In this document: positions 14,633-19,363 of the stretch, in pieces
Position numbering within the stretch: position 1 is the stretch's first letter
Layout: each line of letters begins with the position of its first letter
Origin: JAENVU01 sp046598395
GTDB taxonomy: Bacteria; Actinomycetota; Acidimicrobiia; IMCC26256; JAENVU01
DNA length: 19,363 nt
Assembly: GCA_046598395.1 (NCBI GenBank)
Contig: JBKJIQ010000049.1
Location: 1 to 19,363 of the forward strand
Direction of reading: 5' to 3'
Notes under the pieces: model-generated
What the model saw: the letters and a program-made list of their open reading frames with translations, nothing else
Database searches by the model: none
Told to the model about the DNA's origin: nothing
Translations under genes and position numbers: made by a program

Positions 14633-15550
14633 ATGTCCGGGTGGCCCACGCAGGTAGAAATTGGTGAGGTCGGCCCGCGTGACGGGCTGCAGAACGAAGC
14701 AATCGTTGCGATTCAAGACCGGGTCCGGCTGATCGATGCGCTGAGCGCCACGGGGCTGCGCCGGATTGAAGCGGTGTCGTTTGTTTCGCCCCAGGCAATC
14801 CCGCCGATGGCGGGCGCCGCCGAGGTGATGGCGCTGGTCACCCGTCGGCCGGGAGTCACGTATCGGGCGCTGGTCCCCAACGTGCGCGGGGCGGAAATGG
14901 CGTTGGCCGCGGCGGTGGATGAGATCGAGGTCGTGGTGAGCGCGAGCGAGACCCACAACCAACGGAACGTGAAGCGGTCGGTGGACGAATCGATCGTGGG
15001 GGTGGGGGAGCTCACGGTCCTTGCTCACGGTGCCGGTACTCCGGTGGAGGCGATCGTTTCCACTGCATTCGGTTGTCCCTACGAAGGCGACGTTGCCGAG
15101 TCACGCGTCGCCGGGCTGGCCGCGCGCTTGCGCGAGAGCGGTGCTGATCGGTTGAGCTTCGGTGATACCACGGGAATGGCCACGCCGCGCCGGGTCGACG
15201 GGTTGCTCGATGCGCTCGCCGCGGTGGGCATCGAGGCGGCCGATGTGTCGTTGCACTTTCACAACACTCGCGGCACCGGGTTGGCCAACGTGCTGGCTGC
15301 GTTGACCCGGGGAGTGACGCGTTTCGACGCGTCGATCGGAGGCCTGGGCGGCTGCCCCTACGCCCCGGGTGCCACTGGCAACATCGTCACGGAGGACTTG
15401 GTTCACATGCTCGAAGACATGGGCATCGACACGGGCGTGAATCTCGGCGCGCTCATCGATTGCGCGCACCTCGCGCAAGCCATTGTGGGACGCGAACTCC
15501 CAGGCCAAGTCATGCGCGCCGGCCCGAGAAGCAGGACAGTGAACTCATGA
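14633..15550 (+). CDS. Hydroxymethylglutaryl-CoA lyase family protein
   Basis: HMG-CoA lyase cleaves 3-hydroxy-3-methylglutaryl-CoA to acetoacetate and acetyl-CoA, the last step of leucine breakdown. The 305-residue protein has a TIM-barrel fold. The first strand is VGPRDGLQNE (13-22; R15, D16). EAVSFVSP, SFGDTTGMATP, the metal ligands H208 and H210 in LHFHNTRG, and the loop GGLGGCPYAPGATGN (237-250; catalytic C241, N250) follow. All residues equivalent to human R41, D42, H233, H235, C266 and N275 are present. The gene overlaps the carboxyltransferase gene by four bases, which suits a leucine or branched acyl-CoA pathway. Related lyases act on other hydroxyacyl-CoAs, so the substrate is likely but not certain. 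Confidence 0.92.
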   Translation: MSGWPTQVEIGEVGPRDGLQNEAIVAIQDRVRLIDALSATGLRRIEAVSFVSPQAIPPMAGAAEVMALVTRRPGVTYRALVPNVRGAEMALAAAVDEIEVVVSASETHNQRNVKRSVDESIVGVGELTVLAHGAGTPVEAIVSTAFGCPYEGDVAESRVAGLAARLRESGADRLSFGDTTGMATPRRVDGLLDALAAVGIEAADVSLHFHNTRGTGLANVLAALTRGVTRFDASIGGLGGCPYAPGATGNIVTEDLVHMLEDMGIDTGVNLGALIDCAHLAQAIVGRELPGQVMRAGPRSRTVNS

Positions 15551-17076
15551 GTGCGGAAGAAGTCGCGAAGCGGACCGCGCGGGCGCTCGCGGGCAACCTC
15601 GAGAAGGATCGGGCCAAGCTCGCGGCGGCGAACAAGCTGTTCGTCCGTGATCGGATTGCGCTCCTGCTCGACGACGGATCGTTTGCCGAAGATGCGCTCC
15701 TGGCCAACGCGCTGGCCGACGATCTCCCCGCCGACGGTGTCGTCACCGGCACCGGACGCATCGACGGTCGGCCGGTGTGTGTGATGGCAAACGACCCGAC
15801 GGTGAAGGCCGGGTCATGGGGCGCGCGCACCGTCGAGAAGATCGTTCGCCTCACCGAGACCGCGCTCAAGCACGAGCTGCCGGTGGTTTATCTCGTTGAT
15901 TCCGCGGGTGCTCGCATCACTGACCAGGTGGAACTGTTCCCGGGCCGGCGCGGCGCGGGGCGGATCTTCGCGAACCAGGTACGACTCTCGGGCCGGGTGC
16001 CCCAGGTGTGCTGTCTCTTCGGCCCGTCGGCCGCGGGGGGTGCCTATATTCCTGCGTTCTGTGACGTGGTGTTCATGGTGGAAGGCAACGCGTCGATGTA
16101 TCTCGGTTCGCCGCGCATGGCGGCCGAGGTGATCGGCGAGGTGGTCACGCTCGAAGAAATGGGCGGGGCACGGATGCACGCCACCGTGAGCGGTTGTGGC
16201 GACAACCTCACGCCCGACGATGCGACCGCGATCGCGGAGGCGCGGCGTTGGCTCTCGTATCTGCCGACGTCGTGGCGCAGCGACCCGCCGGTGATTGCTG
16301 CCGCCGCACCGGTTGCCAGCGCGAAGCCGATCGCGTCGGTGATCCCGGCGGAGGAACGGCGGGCCTATGACATCCGCAAGGTCGTTGCCGCGCTGGTCGA
16401 CGTTGACTCGTTCTTCGAGCTCAAGCCACTGTTCGCCAAAGAGTTGGTCACCGGGTTCGCTCGCCTCGACGGCCATGCAATCGGGATCGTGGCGAACAAC
16501 CCGATGCATCTGGGCGGTGTCCTCTTCGGGAACAGTGCCGACAAAGCCGCCCGGTTCATTTGGTTGTGCGACGCTTTCAATGTGCCGTTGCTGTTCCTCG
16601 CCGACGTGCCGGGGTTCATGATCGGCAGCAAGGTGGAGCGGGAAGGCATCATTCGCCACGGCGCCAAGATGATCACCGCCGTGGCCGAGGCGACGGTGCC
16701 CAAGATCAGTGTGATCGTGCGCAAGGCCTACGGCGCGGGCCTCTACGCGATGTGCGGTCCGGCGTTTGATCCCGACGCATGCCTCGCGCTGCCGAGTGCG
16801 CAGATCGCGGTGATGGGTCCGGAGCCTGCGGTCAACGCGGTCTACTTCAACAAGATCCAGGCGATTGAGGATCCCGACGAGCGGGCCGCGTTCGTGTCCG
16901 AGAAGCGGGCAGAGTACGAGGCCGACGTCGACCTGATCCGGCTCGCGGCCGAGCTCGTGGTGGACGCGATCGTGGAGCCCGATGCGTTGCGGGGTGAGTT
17001 GGTTACTCGGTTCGCCTTGGCGCGTACGAGGACCCGCGACGACTTCCATCGTCGCCACGGCGTCCCGCCCGTCTGA
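15547..17076 (+). CDS. Acyl-CoA carboxylase, carboxyltransferase (beta) subunit
   Basis: This subunit moves CO2 from carboxybiotin to an acyl-CoA. The 509-residue protein contains both crotonase-like halves. The N-terminal half has GSWGARTVEKIVRLTE, LVDSAGARI and the oxyanion-hole segment GPSAAGGAYIP (about 159-169). The C-terminal half has FARLDGHAIGIVANNP, FLADVPGFMIG and RKAYGAGLYAMCG (about 391-403). The ATG at 15547 overlaps the lyase stop (ATGA); an in-frame upstream ATG at 15460 lies wholly inside the lyase gene and is rejected. Next to an HMG-CoA lyase the expected substrate is methylcrotonyl-CoA, but propionyl- or another acyl-CoA is possible. No biotin carboxylase or biotin carrier gene is in the window, so its partner must be elsewhere. 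Confidence 0.93.
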   Translation: MSAEEVAKRTARALAGNLEKDRAKLAAANKLFVRDRIALLLDDGSFAEDALLANALADDLPADGVVTGTGRIDGRPVCVMANDPTVKAGSWGARTVEKIVRLTETALKHELPVVYLVDSAGARITDQVELFPGRRGAGRIFANQVRLSGRVPQVCCLFGPSAAGGAYIPAFCDVVFMVEGNASMYLGSPRMAAEVIGEVVTLEEMGGARMHATVSGCGDNLTPDDATAIAEARRWLSYLPTSWRSDPPVIAAAAPVASAKPIASVIPAEERRAYDIRKVVAALVDVDSFFELKPLFAKELVTGFARLDGHAIGIVANNPMHLGGVLFGNSADKAARFIWLCDAFNVPLLFLADVPGFMIGSKVEREGIIRHGAKMITAVAEATVPKISVIVRKAYGAGLYAMCGPAFDPDACLALPSAQIAVMGPEPAVNAVYFNKIQAIEDPDERAAFVSEKRAEYEADVDLIRLAAELVVDAIVEPDALRGELVTRFALARTRTRDDFHRRHGVPPV

Positions 17077-17100
17077 CGTCGAGTTCGAGCTCGAGCCGAG

Positions 17101-17328
17101 ATGCCGTGGTGTGACGATTGTGATCGGTTCCTCTCGCCGTCCACGGTGACTCGCGATGGCAGTTGTCCCACGTGTGGACGGGCCGTGGAGGTGGGCGAGG
17201 TTGCCCGGGTGGCGGGCGAGGAGGAGCCGCTCCCGCCGGTGCCGTGGCATCTGAAGCTGCTTGCGGTCGCGATCGTGATCTACCTCGCCTACCGCGTCTT
17301 CCAAGCCGTCGGCTGGCTCATCAGCTGA
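17101..17328 (+). CDS. Small zinc-ribbon protein with C-terminal membrane helix
   Basis: This 75-residue protein has two CxxC pairs (C4/C7 in WCDDC and C22/C25 in SCPTC), the geometry of a zinc ribbon. An acidic/Pro-rich linker follows, and one hydrophobic helix (about 50-73, LKLLAVAIVIYLAYRVFQAV) ends the protein. It is probably a tail-anchored membrane protein with the zinc domain in the cytoplasm. It starts 24 nt after the carboxyltransferase stop and may be co-transcribed. No specific function is recognised. Confidence 0.75.
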   Translation: MPWCDDCDRFLSPSTVTRDGSCPTCGRAVEVGEVARVAGEEEPLPPVPWHLKLLAVAIVIYLAYRVFQAVGWLIS

Positions 17329-17359
17329 CCGGTCGGGCTCCGCGGCGCTCTGCACCACC

Positions 17360-17401
17360 TTCGTTCGACACACCCATCCCTGAGGGGTCGAAACGAACGA
17401 A
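17360..17401. terminator. Candidate bidirectional terminator hairpin
   Basis: TTCGTT (17360-17365) pairs with AACGAA (17396-17401), and CGAC (17366-17369) pairs with GTCG (17387-17390), leaving a 5-nt bulge. CCC/GGG can extend the inner stem. It lies between two convergent genes, which suits a terminator. There is no U-tract on either strand, so intrinsic termination is doubtful. Confidence 0.3.
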
Positions 17402-17438
17402 AGTCCGGGTGACGGGGCCGACGGGTCGGGGGCGGTGC

Positions 17439-17711
17439 TCAGATCTGCGGATCGTCTTTGCGCCGGTTTCGTGAAGCCGCCTCCGCGAGAAGATCGGCAC
17501 GCTGGTCGGATAATGCCCACACGAGGATAATGACGATCGCGATCCATCCCCCGGCGATCCATCCGAAAAGTACGCCCCACTGCCAGTGGCGTCGGTGGTA
17601 GCCAGCCCAGAACCAATCTCGACCCGCGATCCGGCCAAGATCATGGGCCCACCACAAGATCACCGGGATCACTACAACCACGCCAATGATCCAGATGATC
17701 GCCAAATACAT
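17439..17711 (-). CDS. Small two-helix membrane protein of unknown function
   Basis: This 90-residue protein starts at ATG 17711 (a GTG lies directly upstream at 17714). Helix one is about 2-21 (LAIIWIIGVVVVIPVILWWA) and helix two about 46-67 (GVLFGWIAGGWIAIVIILVW). An aromatic, basic loop between them (DWFWAGYHRRHWQW) is rich in Trp and His. The C-terminus is charged (SRNRRKDD) and probably cytoplasmic. No family is recognised. No Shine-Dalgarno sequence or convincing TAGnnT box is seen before the start, which lowers confidence in the exact start but not in the reading frame. Confidence 0.6.
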   Translation of the reverse strand: MYLAIIWIIGVVVVIPVILWWAHDLGRIAGRDWFWAGYHRRHWQWGVLFGWIAGGWIAIVIILVWALSDQRADLLAEAASRNRRKDDPQI

Positions 17712-17778
17712 CACGGACCAAGGTTGTCACCATTTCAACTGGGCCACGACCAGGTCGGGTTTCGCGGAGCCTGCTGCG

Positions 17779-17784
17779 TAGACT
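17779..17784 (+). promoter_or_regulatory. Putative -10 box of the tRNA-Pro gene (TAGACT)
   Basis: TAGACT ends 13 nt before the mature 5' end of the tRNA, a plausible position for a promoter giving a short 5' leader. The same hexamer precedes the DUF512 gene. Confidence 0.4.
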
Positions 17785-17797
17785 CTCGCCCGTCACA

Positions 17798-17875
17798 CGG
17801 GCTGTGGCGCAGCTTGGTTAGCGCGTCGGTCTGGGGGACCGAAGGTCCCGGGTTCGAGTCCCGGCAGCCCGACCA
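17798..17875 (+). tRNA. tRNA-Pro (anticodon GGG)
   Basis: The full cloverleaf can be read. The acceptor arms CGGGCTG/CAGCCCG pair perfectly. The D stem is GCGC/GCGC with loop AGCTTGGTTA. The anticodon stem is TCGGT/ACCGA around loop CTGGGGG, giving anticodon GGG at 17833-17835. The T arm is CCGGG-TTCGAGT-CCCGG. C1-G72 and A73 are the expected tRNA-Pro identity features, and the 3' CCA is encoded. An integrase remnant begins 14 nt past the 3' end, so this tRNA is a likely phage or island attachment site. Confidence 0.97.
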
Positions 17876-17888
17876 CAGGAATTGCAGG

Positions 17889-18205
17889 TCACAGGTCTAC
17901 GAGCCGGTCGGCGACAGCGTCACGACCGGCTCTAGTCCGCGACAGCTTCCGATAGGTGTCGTCGAGACCGTCTGCGGGCCACTCACCATCGCCGGGAGCA
18001 GGTGCCGGTAGTGGTCGAGCGTGAACGTGATTGACGAGTGCCCGAGCCGTTCCTTGATCGCCGTCGGGTGCGCTCCATGGGCGACAAGCAGCGCGTTCCG
18101 GGTTTTGTACAGCTTGCCCGCAAGGACGCGCGGCAGTCGTCTTGTTGAAGTGGCGGACCCCGCGTCGGATGTTGCTGGTCCGGGGTCGGGGCTTCGCGAG
18201 TGACC
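17889..18205 (-). pseudogene. Tyrosine recombinase (integrase) C-terminal remnant, frameshifted
   Basis: Minus-strand translation gives integrase-like blocks in two frames. From about 18205 to 18135 one frame reads RPRTSNIRRGVRHFNKT, like the region before the catalytic core. From about 18130 to 17985 another frame reads ALLVAHGAHPTAIKERLGHS, then ITFTLDHYRHLLPAM, the typical LGHSSI...TLDxYxHLLP tail with the nucleophilic tyrosine. The first frame resumes with ADGLDDTYRKLSRTRAGRD and stops at 17889. Two shifts are therefore needed, near 18130 and near 17970. The usual LRHTxA box reads LYKTRNA, so the catalytic Arg and His seem lost. The N-terminal two thirds are absent. It is not functional as it stands. 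Confidence 0.7.
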
Positions 18206-18233
18206 CGACCGCGGCCGGCGTGCCGCACGGCGC

Positions 18234-18239
18234 TAGATT
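18234..18239 (+). promoter_or_regulatory. Putative -10 box of the SGNH hydrolase gene (TAGATT)
   Basis: TAGATT lies 38 nt before the TTG start. A transcript starting near 18246 would include the GAAAGGG ribosome-binding site (18264-18270). Unlike most genes here, this one would have a leader. Confidence 0.3.
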
Positions 18240-18277
18240 CGGGTGCGTTCGACCGGCAAGGACGAAAGGGCAGGGCA

Positions 18278-19081
18278 TTGAAGCGTGCGTACTTGGCGGC
18301 GGCGGTCACGGTGGGGATGCTCGCTGTCGCGCTCGTCGGTCCGCCGGCTGCCGCTGCCGTCACCCCGAAGACAGCGCTGATCTTCGGCGATTCGCTGACG
18401 CACGAGTCGAGGTTTCAAATTGACGCCAGGATGCAGCTGCGCGCGGGGTGGGTCGAGCACACACACGCTTTCCCGCAAACCGCGCCGTGCGACTGGAACG
18501 GATGGCTTGCCGCCGACCTCGCGACCTACAACCCGTCCGTCGTCGGAATCTTGACTGCCGGGAACACTGGCCAGACGTCGTGCATGAACGACTTGACGGG
18601 CGCACCGATCCCGACCGGGTCAGTTGCCTACTACGCGAAATACCGCTCGGACCTCGAAACGTTCTTCGCCACCGTCACCGCGAGCGGGGCCAAGCTGGTG
18701 TTCTTCTCGTCGCCGCCATTCACCGACACCACACGGAACACGGCCGCGAAAGAGATCACGAAGATCGCTACCGAACTCGCGTTCAGATATCACGGTGTCA
18801 GCATCTCGGGCGCGGTCCGCTCTGTGTTGTCGAACTCGGGTGCGTACGCACCTACCAAACCCTGTATCGCAATTGAAACGCCGGCGATGGGGTGCGACTC
18901 TTTGGGTCGGATCGCGATTCGGACCGTTCCGGGGTACGTCGACGCTGGTCTGCACTTATGTCCGATCGGGCTCGTCCCTGGAACGAACAGCGTTTGCGCC
19001 GTTTACTCGAGCGGCGAATTCCGGTTTGGTCGGGCGATGGTCAACGGGCTTGTCGCACCACCACCACCGAAACTGGTCTGA
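18278..19081 (+). CDS. Secreted SGNH/GDSL-type hydrolase
   Basis: I chose TTG 18278 because GAAAGGG lies 7 nt upstream and the protein then begins with a clean signal peptide: MKRAYLAAAVTVGMLAVALV, a hydrophobic core ending in PPAAAAV (cleavage near residue 27). An ATG-like start further upstream would spoil it. The mature protein opens with LIFGDSLTHESR (block I, nucleophile S39). N96 in ILTAGNTGQ fits block III, and VDAGLHLCP (D222, H226) fits block V. Block V normally reads DxxH; here the spacing is DxxxH. Six cysteines (71, 102, 196, 206, 228, 240) could form three disulfides outside the cell. SGNH enzymes hydrolyse or transfer acyl esters; the substrate is unknown. The gene follows an integrase remnant and may be island cargo. 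Confidence 0.8.
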   Translation: MKRAYLAAAVTVGMLAVALVGPPAAAAVTPKTALIFGDSLTHESRFQIDARMQLRAGWVEHTHAFPQTAPCDWNGWLAADLATYNPSVVGILTAGNTGQTSCMNDLTGAPIPTGSVAYYAKYRSDLETFFATVTASGAKLVFFSSPPFTDTTRNTAAKEITKIATELAFRYHGVSISGAVRSVLSNSGAYAPTKPCIAIETPAMGCDSLGRIAIRTVPGYVDAGLHLCPIGLVPGTNSVCAVYSSGEFRFGRAMVNGLVAPPPPKLV

Positions 19082-19116
19082 ATCCAGACTTCTCATCCCG
19101 ACACAAGTGTTGCCCG

Positions 19117-19363
19117 ATGAGTAGCGGGCGCGAACCTGACCTGCTGCCCGGACCGGGACCGTTCATCGACGCGGGAATCAGTTACGGCTCGACGCTCAAG
19201 GCCTGGGAGTCAATGCTCGGGGTGCCCTGCCTCGCCAATGTTTGCTCCACACCTGACATACGGAGCATCGGCGGGTTCTCGTCCAGCGTCAGAGCGCCCG
19301 AGTCCGTCCCTGCTGGCGTTACGCCCCAGCCGGCTGATGGCGGTGGCCGCCGGTCGCGGCGCC
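19117..19363 (+). CDS. Uncertain ORF, open at the right edge
   Basis: An ATG at 19117 opens a frame of 82 codons with no stop before the window ends. It reads MSSGREPDLLPGPGPF..., then AGISYGSTLKAWESMLGVPC, and becomes Ser/Gly/Arg-rich at the end. G or C occupies about three quarters of third codon positions, weaker than in the genes upstream. There is no Shine-Dalgarno sequence or TAGnnT box before the ATG, and no family is recognised. It may be a real gene cut by the edge, a decayed gene or chance. Confidence 0.2.
   Translation, partial: MSSGREPDLLPGPGPFIDAGISYGSTLKAWESMLGVPCLANVCSTPDIRSIGGFSSSVRAPESVPAGVTPQPADGGGRRSRR

Larger units (their letters stand above)
17876..19363. mobile_element. 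Possible end of a decayed island integrated at tRNA-Pro
   Basis: Housekeeping genes stop at the tRNA. After it come a broken integrase, a secreted hydrolase with no link to the upstream genes and an uncertain ORF. The arrangement is typical of integration at a tRNA 3' end. No second attachment site is visible inside the window, so the extent is unknown and the boundary at 19363 is simply the edge of the window. Confidence 0.35.

Noticed and set aside
12950..15028. A very long minus-strand open frame (692 codons) across der and the lyase gene
   Set aside because: It runs antisense to two genes with complete family motifs. Its translation is Arg/His/Gly/Pro-rich without domains, as expected for the mirror frame of high-GC genes.
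15460..15546. An upstream start for the carboxyltransferase gene
   Set aside because: The extra 29 residues lie wholly within the lyase gene and are Arg/Pro-rich. The ATG at 15547 gives the common ATGA overlap and a normal N-terminus.
17360..17401. A classical Rho-independent terminator
   Set aside because: The hairpin has a 5-nt bulge and no U-tract on either strand, so it is kept only as a low-confidence candidate.
15814..17616. A 600-codon minus-strand frame opposite the carboxyltransferase
   Set aside because: It is composition-driven antisense to a confident gene, crosses gene boundaries and shows no recognisable domain.
17889..18205. A working integrase
   Set aside because: The integrase-like blocks are split between frames, the N-terminal catalytic part is missing and the box II Arg/His appear to be replaced.
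1..19363. CRISPR array, riboswitch or complete insertion sequence
   Set aside because: No regularly spaced repeats were seen. No leader is long enough or matches a riboswitch core I recognise. No transposase with terminal inverted repeats was found.

Overview
This window is chromosomal DNA from a high-GC bacterium, most likely an actinomycete of the Acidimicrobiia type. The evidence is strong G/C bias at third codon positions, frequent GTG starts, TAGnnT boxes 6-9 nt before several start codons (the pattern of leaderless actinobacterial promoters), a secreted protein built from neocarzinostatin-like domains, and the gene order scpA-scpB-rluB-aroH-tyrA-aroA-cmk-plsC followed by ispH and der. 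The lineage is inferred; no rRNA or other phylogenetic marker was analysed.

Layout. (1) 1-2592: the C-terminal part of a large modular surface or secreted protein with five complete neocarzinostatin-like repeats, part of a sixth, and two Calx-beta domains. It converges with trpS, and the two stop codons touch. (2) 3574-3651: a divergent promoter region between trpS (minus) and scpA (plus). (3) 3652-10211: one long plus-strand cluster. It covers chromosome segregation (scpA, scpB), rRNA pseudouridylation (rluB), aromatic amino-acid synthesis (aroH, tyrA, aroA), CMP kinase (cmk) and phospholipid acylation (plsC). Most junctions overlap or are very tight. (4) 10228-11707: a minus-strand pair, ispH (isoprenoid synthesis) and a CopD-like membrane protein. 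(5) 11752-14590: a PDZ/radical-SAM-like DUF512 protein and the ribosome-assembly GTPase Der, sharing a 44-bp divergent promoter region with ispH. (6) 14633-17328: an HMG-CoA-lyase family enzyme, an acyl-CoA carboxylase carboxyltransferase subunit and a small zinc-ribbon membrane protein. (7) 17439-17711: a small two-helix membrane protein on the minus strand. (8) 17798-17875: tRNA-Pro(GGG). It is followed by a frameshifted tyrosine-integrase remnant, a secreted SGNH hydrolase, and an uncertain ORF that runs off the right edge. This looks like the end of an old island integrated at the tRNA.

The least expected signal is a 38-bp repeat found twice, directly upstream of aroA (7573-7610) and der (13207-13244), with only two differences. 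Each copy carries two GC hairpins and an AGGAG Shine-Dalgarno sequence 8 nt from the start codon. Each copy is also the 3' part of a short ORF (33 and 31 codons). In both cases the short ORF's start overlaps the previous gene's stop, its own stop overlaps the next gene's start, and a GGAG lies 7-9 nt upstream. Both encode GPE(W/R)PGPQGQER. The two ORFs therefore look like portable translational-coupling bridges that keep ribosomes moving across a gap between genes. A second pattern is the TAGnnT box placed 6-9 nt before the starts of trpS, scpA, aroH, ispH, the DUF512 gene and the HMG-CoA-lyase gene.
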